This document shows, piece after piece, positions 46,913 through 55,892 of a DNA stretch of 64,000 nt (position 1 is its first letter; each line of letters opens with the position of its first letter). The translations under genes were made by a program, and so were the position numbers. This stretch comes from Candidatus Methylomirabilota bacterium (GTDB lineage Bacteria; Methylomirabilota; Methylomirabilia; Rokubacteriales; CSP1-6): the NCBI GenBank assembly GCA_035709005.1, contig DASTFB010000132.1, positions 97,737 through 161,736 on the forward strand. Reading direction: 5' to 3'. The notes under the pieces are model-generated. The model did not search any database. It worked only from the letters and a program-made list of their open reading frames with translations, and had not been told where the DNA came from.

Positions 46913-47907
46913 GCTCGGGCGGCCGCCCGGGCCGGCGTCCCGCGCGCGCGGCCCACCAGTCCGCGCAGGGTCCCGTAGATGCCGGCCGGCAGGAAGATGA
47001 TGAAAAGCACCAGCAGCAGGCCGTAGATCGTCTCGGCCATGCCGATGAAGCGCAGGCCGAAGACGATCCTGAGATATTCGGCCAGGGCGATGGTCAGCGC
47101 CGTGCCGATACTGGGTCCGAGCAGCGAGTACATCCCCCCCAGCACCACGGCGAACACGATGCGGAGAGACACGCCGATGCCGGCCAGGGTCTCCGGATTC
47201 ACGTACGTAATGTACTGCGTGTACACCACGCCGCCCAGGGCGGTCAGGGCCGCCGACAACGCGGTGACGCCGAGCTTGAACCGGGTGACGTGAATCCCCA
47301 CCGACGCCGCGGCCGTCTCGTCCTCGCCGATCGCCTCCATCGCTGCCCGCGCCATCGAGCGATCGAGTCGGGTCCAGACCCACAGCCCGCCCAGCCATAC
47401 GAGCAGCGTCGCGTAGTAGAAGACCCGCTTGTCCGCGTACTGGATGGCGAGCAGGCTCGCTTCGGAGGACGCCGGCCGCAGCGTGAGCCCGAGCGAGCCG
47501 CCCGTCCAATCACGTTCGGCGATGATGAGCAGGCGGACGACCTCGCCGACGGCCAGGGTGACCAGCGCGAAGTAGTGCCCGACGATGCCAAAACGGGAGC
47601 AGGGGTAGGCGACCACCAGCGCCAGCAGCACGGCCAGGGCGACGGCGAGCAGCCAGCCGACCCACGGCGTCAGACCGAAAAAGTTCCAGAGCAGCGTGCT
47701 GGTGTAAGCGCCGACGCCCAGGAACGCGCCGTGGCCCAGGGAGACGAGGCCGAAGCGACCCATGAGGGCCCAGGCGGTGCCGATGAACGACCAGATGAAG
47801 ATCTGGATGACCACGTGCAGGACGTACTGCCGCATGCCGCCCAGGGGCACGAGGGGGGCCAGGGCGAGGAGGCCCAGCAGGGCGGCGGCGACGGCGCGGC
47901 CGATCAT
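46909..47907 (-). CDS. livM: Branched-chain amino acid-type ABC permease LivM
   Basis: 332 aa, about ten membrane helices; FGLVSLGHGAFLGVGAY and the Gly-rich end (GGMYSLLGPSIG, FLPAGIYG) mark LivM. Inner-membrane half-permease of a Liv importer whose ligand may be an amino acid, amide or aromatic acid. 4-base overlaps with livH and with the ParB-like gene. Confidence 0.93.
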   Translation of the reverse strand: MIGRAVAAALLGLLALAPLVPLGGMRQYVLHVVIQIFIWSFIGTAWALMGRFGLVSLGHGAFLGVGAYTSTLLWNFFGLTPWVGWLLAVALAVLLALVVAYPCSRFGIVGHYFALVTLAVGEVVRLLIIAERDWTGGSLGLTLRPASSEASLLAIQYADKRVFYYATLLVWLGGLWVWTRLDRSMARAAMEAIGEDETAAASVGIHVTRFKLGVTALSAALTALGGVVYTQYITYVNPETLAGIGVSLRIVFAVVLGGMYSLLGPSIGTALTIALAEYLRIVFGLRFIGMAETIYGLLLVLFIIFLPAGIYGTLRGLVGRARGTPARAAARA

Positions 47908-48773
47908 CGCTCGCGGCGGGCCAGGATACCCGCCGGCCGGATGAACATCACCACGATGAAGAGGGCGAACGCGATCACGTAGCCCATCTCGGTCGACCAG
48001 ACCACGCCCCCCACCGAGATGATCTCGCTCAGTATGAACGAGGCGACGAAGGCCCCGACCATGTTGCCCAGCCCGCCCAGCACGCAAATCATGAAGGTGA
48101 TGGGCCCGAAGGCGGCCCCGAAATGTGGGTGGACGGAGTACTGGATGCTGAGGAGCACGGCCGCCAGCCCGGCCATGGCGCCGCCCACCGCGGAGGTCAC
48201 CAGATAGATGCGCTGGGGATTCGCTCCCATCAAGGCCATGGCGTCGCGGTCCTGGGCTACCGCCCGGATCGCCGTTCCGATGAAGGTGCGCGTGAGAAAG
48301 AGATAGAGCCCCACCATGGCGACGATGGCCAGCACGAACGCGATCAGGCGGGCGAACGACACGAAGATGGTGCCGATCTCGATGATGGGAAGCGCCAGGC
48401 GCACCGAGCGGTGGTCGGTGGTCCACAGGAACGTGGCGAGAGACTGGATGAAGAACAGTAGCCCCCCGGTGGCCAGCAGTTGATTCACGGGCGGGCTGGA
48501 GAGGATGGGCGTGATGATGAGCAGATGGACGCCGATCCCCAGCAGCGCGCCGAAGGCCAGCCCCGCCACGCCGGCCAGCCACACCGGCCAGCCGTAGCCC
48601 ATCACCAGGAAATAGACCAGGTACATGCACAGCATGACCAGGTCCACGTAGGCAATCCAGACGATGTCCAGCACGCCGAAGATGAGATTCAGTCCCAGGG
48701 CGAGAAGCGCCAGGACGCCGCCCAGCAACAGCCCGTTGATGGCTGCCTCCAGCAGAAAGACGGGATCGATCAC
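47904..48773 (-). CDS. livH: Branched-chain amino acid-type ABC permease LivH
   Basis: 289 aa, about eight membrane helices. LLGGVLALLALGLNLIFGVLDI at the start and GGLGNMVGAFVASFILSE near the end are LivH marks. Pairs with LivM. 4-base overlaps on both sides. Confidence 0.93.
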   Translation of the reverse strand: MIDPVFLLEAAINGLLLGGVLALLALGLNLIFGVLDIVWIAYVDLVMLCMYLVYFLVMGYGWPVWLAGVAGLAFGALLGIGVHLLIITPILSSPPVNQLLATGGLLFFIQSLATFLWTTDHRSVRLALPIIEIGTIFVSFARLIAFVLAIVAMVGLYLFLTRTFIGTAIRAVAQDRDAMALMGANPQRIYLVTSAVGGAMAGLAAVLLSIQYSVHPHFGAAFGPITFMICVLGGLGNMVGAFVASFILSEIISVGGVVWSTEMGYVIAFALFIVVMFIRPAGILARRER

Positions 48774-49474
48774 AGGCCCACGTACGCCTTCCGCACGAAA
48801 TCCTGCTCGCTCAGCGCCTCGGCGCGTCCCTCCGTTCGGATCCGGCCGACCTCCAGCAGGTAGGCCCGATCCACGAGCTTCAGGACCTGACGGACGTTCT
48901 GCTCGACGATGAGGATGGTGTAGCCCTCGGCGCGCACCCGACGGATCAGGTCGAAGAGCCGCAGGACCAGAACCGGGGCCAGCCCCATGGAGGGCTCGTC
49001 GAAGAGAATCAGTCGCGGCCGGGACATGAGGGCCCGCCCGATCGCCAGCATCTGCTGCTCGCCGCCGCTCAGGCTTCCCGCGCGCTGGCTCTCACGCTCG
49101 GCCAGCACGGGGAACAGCCCGTACACGCGCTCCAGGCTCTCTCGATAGTCCCGCCGGGCCGAGGGCAGGAAGGCGCCCATCTTCAGATTGTCGGCCACGG
49201 TGAGCCTGGGGAAGAGCCGGCGCCCCTCCGGCACGTGGGCGACGCCCTGGGCCACCATCTCGTAGGCCGGCCGGCCCGTCAGCGGCCGGCCCTCGAAGAC
49301 CAGGCTGCCCTGGCGGGGGGCGATGACGCCGGAGATCACCCGCAGCAGCGTCGTCTTGCCCGCCCCGTTGGGGCCCACGACGGCGACGGCCTCGCCCCGG
49401 GCCACCGTGAGGTTCACGTCCCACAGCGCCGTGAACTGCCCGTACCCCGCCGTCACGCCCTTGAGCTCGAGCAT
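48770..49474 (-). CDS. livF: Liv-type ABC ATPase LivF
   Basis: 234 aa. Walker A GPNGAGKTT, signature LSGGEQQM, Walker B LILFDEPSMGLAP, H-loop VEQN. LivF by length and by the short helical region; pairs with LivG. Starts 2 bases after livG. Confidence 0.94.
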   Translation of the reverse strand: MLELKGVTAGYGQFTALWDVNLTVARGEAVAVVGPNGAGKTTLLRVISGVIAPRQGSLVFEGRPLTGRPAYEMVAQGVAHVPEGRRLFPRLTVADNLKMGAFLPSARRDYRESLERVYGLFPVLAERESQRAGSLSGGEQQMLAIGRALMSRPRLILFDEPSMGLAPVLVLRLFDLIRRVRAEGYTILIVEQNVRQVLKLVDRAYLLEVGRIRTEGRAEALSEQDFVRKAYVGL

Positions 49475-49476
49475 GC

Positions 49477-50208
49477 TCAGGCCAGCGCGATCTTTTCGCC
49501 CAGATAGGCCTCGATCACCCGCGGGTCTTCCGCCACTGCGGCGGGCCGGCCTTCGGCGATCTTCTCGCCGTGATCGAGGACGACGACGCGGTCTACCACC
49601 CGCATGAGGGTGGCCATGATGTGCTCGATCCAGACGATCGTGATCCCCAGCTCGCCGCGGACGCGGCGCAGCATCTCGGCGGCCGCGCTCATCTCGGCCG
49701 GGTCGAGCCCGCCCAGGCTCTCGTCGGCGAGCAGCAGGCGTGGCTGCGTGGCCAGGGCCCGCGCCAGCTCCAGCTTCTTGAGGCCTCCCGCCCCGAGCAT
49801 CGCCGGTGTCGCCTCGGGATCGGAGGGCAACCCGACCAGCTCGAGGACGCGGCGGGCCTGCGCCCCGGCCTGGGCCCGCCCGTCGCGGCGGTTCGTCCCG
49901 AAGTGCGCGGCGACGGCGACGTTCTCCAGGATGGAGAGCTTGCGAAAGGGCCGGGGGATCTGGAACGTCCGGGCCAGGCCGCGGTGGCACACGGCGTCCG
50001 GAGTGAGGCCGGCCAGCTCCTCGCCCTGGAAGCGGATGGATCCGCTCGTCGGGGTGAGCGCGCCCGAGATGCAGTTGAAGGCGGTGGTCTTGCCGGAGCC
50101 GTTGGGCCCGATGAGACCGAGGATCTCTCCCTCGGCGACCTCGAAGCTCACGCCGTTGAGCGCGGTGAAGCCGCCGAACCGCTTGCTGAGGCCGCTCACG
50201 CTCAGCAC
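49477..50208 (-). CDS. livG: Liv-type ABC ATPase LivG
   Basis: 243 aa. Walker A GPNGSGKTT, Walker B LLLADESLGGLDP, H-loop WIEHIM. The signature is altered: LGAGGLKKLELARAL where most LivG have LSYGxQRRLEIARAL, with Gln lost and Ser replaced by Gly. The change may be tolerated because LivF supplies a normal signature. LARTFQIPRPF is typical of LivG. Confidence 0.93.
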   Translation of the reverse strand: MLSVSGLSKRFGGFTALNGVSFEVAEGEILGLIGPNGSGKTTAFNCISGALTPTSGSIRFQGEELAGLTPDAVCHRGLARTFQIPRPFRKLSILENVAVAAHFGTNRRDGRAQAGAQARRVLELVGLPSDPEATPAMLGAGGLKKLELARALATQPRLLLADESLGGLDPAEMSAAAEMLRRVRGELGITIVWIEHIMATLMRVVDRVVVLDHGEKIAEGRPAAVAEDPRVIEAYLGEKIALA

Positions 50209-50271
50209 GACGGAGCGCCGTCCTCGGCCGCCCAGGCGACGCTGGTCGCCCGGGCGGAGCGGGTCGGTGTC

Positions 50272-51600
50272 CTACCGCGCGGCAAACGGTGACGAGGGCG
50301 GCAGGGGCAGCACCGCCTTCGCCGTGGCCACGCTCGTGGGATAGACGAGGGCGAACTTGCTCTCGATCACCTGGAAGACCGCGGGGTAGGCGCGCTCGTT
50401 CTGGCCGGCGAAGCGGTGTCCGGGCGGGTAGAACTTCACGCCGTACCCTTGCATCGTCCCACCTTCGGGAATGTCGGTGTCGCGGGCGGCCGCGGCGAGG
50501 GCCTCGGGCGTCCAGCCCCCGTGCTTCTGGATGGCGCGGGGCAGGACGTCGTTGAACAGGATCCACAGGTTGTTGAAGCCCATCGACACGTGCGGGGCGA
50601 TGGCCCCCACCGGGATGTCCTTGTCGAATTGGGCCTGGAAGCGCCGCACCATCTCCGCGGTCAGGTTGCCGACACCGGGCTTGAGCTTCTTGGCGTCGAT
50701 GAGCTGCGAGGCGATGGGGTCGACCGTGTGGAAGAACTCCACGTCCTTGCCGAACGCCTCCTTGAGCTTGTCGAGCTGACTGTGGCCGGCGCCGTGACCG
50801 ATGTAGGCCTTCACCCGCAGCCCCTGCTCCTTGGCCTGGCGCAGGAACAGCGAGATGTCAGGGTTGTAGCCCGTGTGGAACAGGACGTCCGGCCGGGAGG
50901 CCCGGAGCTTCGTGACCAGCGCGGACAGATCGGGGGCGCTGGCCGAGTAGCCTTCCTTGAGCACCAGATTGACCCCGCGCTCCTTGGCGCGGGTCTCGTT
51001 GCCCAGCGCCACGTCGGCGCCGTACGGGCCGTCCTCGTAGATGACGGCGACGCGAAGGGCCTTGGGGTCCTTGCCCAGCCGGCTCTGCGCATGCTCGACG
51101 ATGTACTGCATCGACAGCTCGCCGAACTGGGTGCCGGTCGGCTGCGGCCGGAAGGTGTATTGCAGATTGCGGCCGTCGAAGACCTTGGAGGAAATGGCCG
51201 TCGTGATCCAGAGGAACTTCTTCTGGCGGTCCACCTTCTCGGCCAGCGGCACCGCGTGGGCGCTGGAGTACACGCCGGCCAGGATGTCGACCTTCTCGGC
51301 GTTGAGGAGACGCTCGGCCTCGTTGATGGCCACTTCGGCCTTGGATTGGCTGTCGCCGTCCACCTGCACGATCCTGTACTTGCCGAGGACGCCGCCCCGC
51401 TCGTTGACGTAGTCGATGATCATCTTGGCGCCCCGCCAGCAGTTGAGCGAGCCGGCCGCCGAGAAGGGGCCCGTGTGATCGTAGAGGACTCCGACCTTGA
51501 TGGTCTTGCCCTGGCCGTGGGCCTGCGGCCACGGCATGACGGCCAGCGTTACGAAAGCGGCAGCCATCACCAGCGCCGACGGTACGCGCAATGATTTCAT
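50272..51600 (-). CDS. livK: Liv-type ABC substrate-binding protein
   Basis: 442 aa from ATG 51600 with ggggagg upstream. Signal peptide (about 1-29, ending AHG), then a Peripla_BP_6 fold (KVGVLYDHTGPFSAAG, AEVAINEAERLLN, VAVIYEDGPYGAD). Longer than LivJ/LivK of E. coli, as is usual for the amide/urea/aromatic branch. First of the K-G-F-H-M importer genes; ligand unknown. Confidence 0.93.
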   Translation of the reverse strand: MKSLRVPSALVMAAAFVTLAVMPWPQAHGQGKTIKVGVLYDHTGPFSAAGSLNCWRGAKMIIDYVNERGGVLGKYRIVQVDGDSQSKAEVAINEAERLLNAEKVDILAGVYSSAHAVPLAEKVDRQKKFLWITTAISSKVFDGRNLQYTFRPQPTGTQFGELSMQYIVEHAQSRLGKDPKALRVAVIYEDGPYGADVALGNETRAKERGVNLVLKEGYSASAPDLSALVTKLRASRPDVLFHTGYNPDISLFLRQAKEQGLRVKAYIGHGAGHSQLDKLKEAFGKDVEFFHTVDPIASQLIDAKKLKPGVGNLTAEMVRRFQAQFDKDIPVGAIAPHVSMGFNNLWILFNDVLPRAIQKHGGWTPEALAAAARDTDIPEGGTMQGYGVKFYPPGHRFAGQNERAYPAVFQVIESKFALVYPTSVATAKAVLPLPPSSPFAAR

Positions 51601-51663
51601 GCGGGGCCTCCCCGGGCTGAAAGTGCCCGTAACGTTAACATGCCGCCTGGAGCCGTCCAAGCC

Positions 51664-52284
51664 TCAGGCCGGGCGCTGCTTCACGGCGTGGACCATCCAT
51701 TCCTGGGCCGCGCGGGCTGCGACGGGGCGGGCCGGTGGCCCTTCCCACGCGATGCGAAACGCGCGGGCCAGGCGCCGGCGGATTTCGGGTTGGCTGACGG
51801 GGAACGGTGGTCCGCCGCCCGAAGCCCGAATGGGGAAGAAGCAGGCCCAGAACCAGCCGCCGGGCTTGAGAATGGCGGCCATCGCGCGTACGTACTCGCT
51901 CCGCCGGCCGGGATCGATGGCGCAGAAGCACGTGTACTCCCAGATCCCGTCGAAGGCCTCCGCGCACTCGGTCGGCAGGCTGAAGAGATCGCGCTGCTCG
52001 AAGGTGACCGCGACACCCGCCTGCCGCGCCAGCCGGCGGGCCTCCGTGATGGCCGCCTTGGCGAAGTCGAAGCCCACTGTCTCGTAACCGTGTCGGGCCA
52101 GGAAGCGAGCGTCGTGGCCACGCCCGCATCCCGGGACCGCCACCCGTCCGCGGGGCGGTGGCGTCCGCTCGACGAGGTCCACGAGCGAGGGATGGGGACC
52201 GCCCAACTCCCACCCGTCGTGGTGGTCGGCGTAGAGCGCCTCCCAGAATTCCGAAGCGCTGACCGGTGCGCTCACAGGGGCCAT
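51664..52284 (-). CDS. TPMT-family SAM-dependent methyltransferase
   Basis: 206 aa. DGWELGGPHPSL at the substrate end, SAM motif VPGCGRGHDARFLA, DFAKAAITEA, and EYTCFCAIDPGRR followed by LKPGGWF, all as in the thiopurine/thiol/halide methyltransferase family. Natural bacterial substrates include selenium, tellurium and thiol compounds. Overlaps the HAD gene by 13 bases. Confidence 0.88.
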   Translation of the reverse strand: MAPVSAPVSASEFWEALYADHHDGWELGGPHPSLVDLVERTPPPRGRVAVPGCGRGHDARFLARHGYETVGFDFAKAAITEARRLARQAGVAVTFEQRDLFSLPTECAEAFDGIWEYTCFCAIDPGRRSEYVRAMAAILKPGGWFWACFFPIRASGGGPPFPVSQPEIRRRLARAFRIAWEGPPARPVAARAAQEWMVHAVKQRPA

Positions 52285-52898
52285 GAGCAGACTTCGAAGT
52301 TCGCGATGACGCGTTCGGCCCCGGCGCCGAGCAGCTCCGTTTCCGTGTGGGCGGTCGTGACACCGATCACTCGCATGCCCGCTCGGCGCGCTGCCTCGAC
52401 ACCCACGGTGGAGTCCTCGAAGACCAGGCAGTGGACCGGGGATACGGCGAGGCCATGGGCGGCCAGCAGATAGACCTCGGGGTCCGGTTTGCCGCGTGCC
52501 ACATCCTCCGCCGTCACGATGACGCCGAAGCGAGAGAGGAGACCGAGTACGCCGAGGAGACGGGTGGCATCGGCCCGGCGCGCCGACGTGGCGACGCCCA
52601 CGGGCACCCCGCGACGGTATAGCTCATCCACGAACGCCAGCGCGCCCGGAATCGCTGGCGGCGCGGTACCAGAGAGGCGAACGTAGTACTCGTGCTTACG
52701 CCGAGACAGGTCACGCGCCTGAGCGGCCGTCAGGTCGCCACCGAGCAGCCAGGCGATTGCTTCGTGAGCCGGGCGGCCGATGGTCCGTCGCCAGAACTCC
52801 GGGGGCGGAGGCACGCCCAGCTCCTCGAGCAGGGCTCCCCAGGCCGCCCGATGGAAGGCGCCCGAGTCGACGAGGACGCCGTCCATGTCGAACACCAC
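52272..52898 (-). CDS. HAD-superfamily phosphatase, beta-phosphoglucomutase-like
   Basis: 208 aa, GTG start. Motif I FDMDGVLVDS (D4 and D6), motif II VATSAR, motif III GKPDPEVY, motif IV FEDSTVGVEAA. The cap domain of about 65 residues is of subclass I (helical). Substrate unknown. 16 bases after the UPF0637 gene. Confidence 0.9.
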   Translation of the reverse strand: MVFDMDGVLVDSGAFHRAAWGALLEELGVPPPPEFWRRTIGRPAHEAIAWLLGGDLTAAQARDLSRRKHEYYVRLSGTAPPAIPGALAFVDELYRRGVPVGVATSARRADATRLLGVLGLLSRFGVIVTAEDVARGKPDPEVYLLAAHGLAVSPVHCLVFEDSTVGVEAARRAGMRVIGVTTAHTETELLGAGAERVIANFEVCSWPL

Positions 52899-52914
52899 AG
52901 CGGCGACGCCGTGC

Positions 52915-53544
52915 TTAGCGGAGGCGATAGAGCGGGGCCAGGGCGCGGAAGGTTTCCAGCGCCGCTTCCCGGTACCGGGCGTCGGTCCAGCGCGCCGCCT
53001 CGGCAGCGGTTACGGCCCGGCCGATCACGAACTGACCGTCCCGGGTGCGCGTGAGCTCGTCGATGAGCTCGACCAGCTGCTCCTGGCCCAGGTCGGCCAG
53101 CATCGCCGCCGGATCTTCGTCGTGCTCGTTCTTGAACCAGCCGAGGCCCTTCACCCGGCGGAGGACGGGTCCCAGCTTCGGCGCATTCCGCAGCCAGGCG
53201 GCTGTCCACCGCCGCTTGTCGTCGTGCTCGGGGCCGACCTCGAAGAGGAAGCGCACCGCGTTGCGAGAGATGGCGACCTTGAAGTGCGGAGACTTCTTGT
53301 AGCCGCGCTCGTTGCCACCGAAGGCGACCCAGGTGTCGTCCGGGGGATTGACCGTGCGCCGGGCGTGCTTGGCCACGTGGGCGAACGTCGCCTCCCCGGT
53401 GGTGTGCTGAATGGCCGGGGCCAGGCTGTGGCCCAGCGTTTCCAGCTTGGGCCGGATCCGGGTCCGGAGCTCCTGCATCCGGGGCTGAAAGCCCTTCACG
53501 TCGAACACCTTGAAATCAGCGTTGGCGAAGGCGGAAGACGGCAT
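52915..53544 (-). CDS. UPF0637 (DUF1054) family protein, YktB-like
   Basis: 209 aa. Strong family blocks: FDVKGFQPRMQELRTRIRPK, AKHARRTVNPPDDTWVAFGG and RGYKKSPHFKVAIS. Mostly known from Firmicutes; function unknown. Lies 11 bases after the CocE hydrolase. Confidence 0.9.
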   Translation of the reverse strand: MPSSAFANADFKVFDVKGFQPRMQELRTRIRPKLETLGHSLAPAIQHTTGEATFAHVAKHARRTVNPPDDTWVAFGGNERGYKKSPHFKVAISRNAVRFLFEVGPEHDDKRRWTAAWLRNAPKLGPVLRRVKGLGWFKNEHDEDPAAMLADLGQEQLVELIDELTRTRDGQFVIGRAVTAAEAARWTDARYREAALETFRALAPLYRLR

Positions 53545-53555
53545 GGCTCGTCTCC

Positions 53556-55418
53556 TCAGGTCTCGATCAGGGGCAGGACGATGTGCGAGGGGCGCTCGGC
53601 ATCGTGGTGAATGGTGTTCACGGCCACTCGCATCGTCGGGCTGGCCCACAGCGGGTCGCCGGTATTGGGATTGACGTCGAAGCGCGGGTAGTTCGAGGAC
53701 GAGATGTCCAGCCGGATGCGGTGTCCGGCCCGGAAACGATTCGCCGTGGGGTAGAGCGAGAACACGCACCGGGTCGGCGTGCCTGGCGTCAGCGGCTCCG
53801 GGCGGCCGCCACTGCGATAACGCAAGCGCAGGATCGAGTCGGTGAGGTTCATGGCGAAGCCGAAGGGATAATCGGCGCTGGGGGGGTGGACGTCGATGAG
53901 CTTCGCCGTCACGTCGGTGTCGGGGGCGTCCGAGGAGACCCAGAGGACGACCGTGACGGGGCCGGTAACCTCCACGTCTCGGGCCAGCGGCTCGCTCTGC
54001 CAGACCAGCACGTCGGGGCGCGAGGCCAGCGGCAGGTACGGAGGCGCCGACCCCAGGAACCGTGGATCCTCCCGCTGATCGAAGGCGCCGGGGATACCGA
54101 TCATGTCGCGCTCTCGCTCCTCGGCGGGGATGTCGGGCGCGCCCGCGGGCCGGGGCATGAGCCCGACGAGCGACGACATGTTGCCGCCGACGGTCGGCAC
54201 GGGGTGCCGCGGATCGAACACGAAGCGGCTGACGGCCTCGGCCGCGGTCGGCCGGGTCGAGGCGAGCCGGCCGCCTGTGTGCAGGTAGTATTCGGTGAAC
54301 CGCGTGCGCGGCAGTGGCCACTCCCGCTCCTCGCGCCACTGCCCCCCGTGGTCGAGACGACCCGAGGGCGTTCGTCGCCCGGAGCCGCCGCCCATGACGA
54401 ACAGACGCAGCGGCGGCCCCCCGTCGGGCTCGCCCTTCAGCGCCCGGTCGAAGAAGGCCAGGCGCTCCTCGTTGTGGTCGAACGGCGCCGTGGGGCCGAA
54501 CTCCACGTCGCCGGCGTTGCTCAGCGCGAGTTGGCGTACGCCGTGCGTCCACGGTCCCATGATGGCCTGCACCGGCCCGCGCTTGCGGTTCCTCAGCCCC
54601 ACGAAGTTCTCGAGGTTGGCCCGGGTATAGGAATCGTACCAGCCGGAGAGGAACATCATCGGACAGTCGGCGAAGCGGTCCCAGTGCCGCTCGAGGTTGA
54701 AGCCGGGCTGCGCCCAGAAGTTGTCGTCGTCGCCGTGGGTGGCGATGGCGAACGCCCATGCCTCGTAAGCCGGGAGCAGCGCCAGCGGAGAGGCCCCCCG
54801 CTTGAGCGGCATCCGGGTGAGCCATTCGCGCACGTTGACCGAACCCAGCGCGCGCTCCAGCACCGGGTCGGCCTTGGCTTCGCGGGACTTGGCCCCCTGC
54901 CAGAACGCCCAGCACAGGAAGCGCATCTCGAAGGCGCCGTTGTGCCGCACCGTGGAGGTCCGGGCATTGGAGCCCGCCTCGTCGACCCACATGGCGGCGA
55001 GGTGGGGTGGATTCAACGCGGCCGCCGTCACCTGGGTCCACCCGGCGTACGAGAGGCCGAACGTGCCCACCTTGCCGTTGCACCAGGGCTGACGCGCGAT
55101 CCACTCGACGGTGTCGTAGCCGTCCTCGGGCTCCTGGGTGAGGAAGGTGAAGCTGCCCTCCGAGCGGTAGCGTCCACGGACATCCTGGAGAACGACGACG
55201 TATCCACGCTCCGCGTACCAGAGGCCATTGGCTTCCACGCGGTCCGGAGCGTCTTTGGAGTAGGGCGTGCGCTCGAGCAGGGTCGGCAACGGCGTGTCGA
55301 CGAAGGCGCCGCCGCGCGCGGGCCGATAGACGTCGGCGGCGAGATGAACGCCGTCGCGCATGGGAACCATCACGTTCTTGACGACGATGACCTCGTACTG
55401 CGGCTTGCTGTCTTTCAT
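53556..55418 (-). CDS. CocE/NonD-family (S15-like) alpha/beta hydrolase
   Basis: 620 aa. Alpha/beta-hydrolase domain with nucleophile S123 (TFGLSYAGW), Asp in SGWYDSYT and His in GPWTHG, a helical cap, and a C-terminal jelly-roll (about 440-610) with DVEVTGPVTVVLWVSS and RIRLDISSSNYPRFDVNP. Family members cleave cocaine-type esters, glutaryl-7-ACA or Xaa-Pro peptides. No signal peptide, so probably cytoplasmic. First gene of the run down to TPMT. Confidence 0.92.
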   Translation of the reverse strand: MKDSKPQYEVIVVKNVMVPMRDGVHLAADVYRPARGGAFVDTPLPTLLERTPYSKDAPDRVEANGLWYAERGYVVVLQDVRGRYRSEGSFTFLTQEPEDGYDTVEWIARQPWCNGKVGTFGLSYAGWTQVTAAALNPPHLAAMWVDEAGSNARTSTVRHNGAFEMRFLCWAFWQGAKSREAKADPVLERALGSVNVREWLTRMPLKRGASPLALLPAYEAWAFAIATHGDDDNFWAQPGFNLERHWDRFADCPMMFLSGWYDSYTRANLENFVGLRNRKRGPVQAIMGPWTHGVRQLALSNAGDVEFGPTAPFDHNEERLAFFDRALKGEPDGGPPLRLFVMGGGSGRRTPSGRLDHGGQWREEREWPLPRTRFTEYYLHTGGRLASTRPTAAEAVSRFVFDPRHPVPTVGGNMSSLVGLMPRPAGAPDIPAEERERDMIGIPGAFDQREDPRFLGSAPPYLPLASRPDVLVWQSEPLARDVEVTGPVTVVLWVSSDAPDTDVTAKLIDVHPPSADYPFGFAMNLTDSILRLRYRSGGRPEPLTPGTPTRCVFSLYPTANRFRAGHRIRLDISSSNYPRFDVNPNTGDPLWASPTMRVAVNTIHHDAERPSHIVLPLIET

Positions 55419-55481
55419 CGCGTGGGGCTGAGCGGGTAGTCTAAGCGCGTCAGGCGTGGACTTTCAACAGGAGGTCGGCTG

Positions 55482-55856
55482 ATGAGCGAGGCAGGATGCT
55501 TCCACAACGTCGGCAGCGGTGGGATCACGCGCGAGCTGGCGCCGGGAATCACGGCGCGCATCTTTCCCGGCGTCCATGCGATGCTCTCCATCGTCACGTT
55601 GGAGCCCAACTCGGTGTCGCCGGTGCACTCGCATTCCAACGAGCAGTGGGGCTTCTGCCTCGAGGGCGAGTGGATTCGCGTCCAGGACGGCGTCGAGCAC
55701 CACGTGAAGGCGGGTGACTTCTGGCAGACACCCCCGAACGTGTCGCACGGGGGCCGCACGCTGGCGCGACGTTGCGTCGTGCTGGACATTTTCGCACCAC
55801 CCCGCGAGGAGTACCGTCAGCCCGGCCGTGGCCTGGGCGCCGCCACCATCGCCTGA
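55482..55856 (+). CDS. Cupin-domain protein
   Basis: 124 aa with caggagg upstream. Single cupin barrel: PVHSHSNEQWGFCLEGEW gives the HxH and Glu metal ligands, VSHGG the later His. Small cupins act as isomerases, dioxygenases or sensors; nothing more specific can be said. Divergent from the CocE gene. Confidence 0.85.
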   Translation: MSEAGCFHNVGSGGITRELAPGITARIFPGVHAMLSIVTLEPNSVSPVHSHSNEQWGFCLEGEWIRVQDGVEHHVKAGDFWQTPPNVSHGGRTLARRCVVLDIFAPPREEYRQPGRGLGAATIA

Positions 55857-55877
55857 ATCCGGTCCGATGCGCCGGAA

Positions 55878-55886
55878 TGCTACAAT
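55878..55886 (+). promoter_or_regulatory. Extended -10 promoter of the epimerase gene, leaderless
   Basis: TGCTACAAT (55878-55886): TG extension plus TACAAT. The GTG start codon at 55893 is 6 bases further, at the expected transcription start. No clear -35, which extended -10 promoters do not need. Confidence 0.6.
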
Positions 55887-55892
55887 CTGCCG

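Noticed and set aside
52915-55104. 729-codon frame joining the CocE region to UPF0637
   Set aside because: Upstream part is the hydrolase gene out of frame; UPF0637 starts at 53544.
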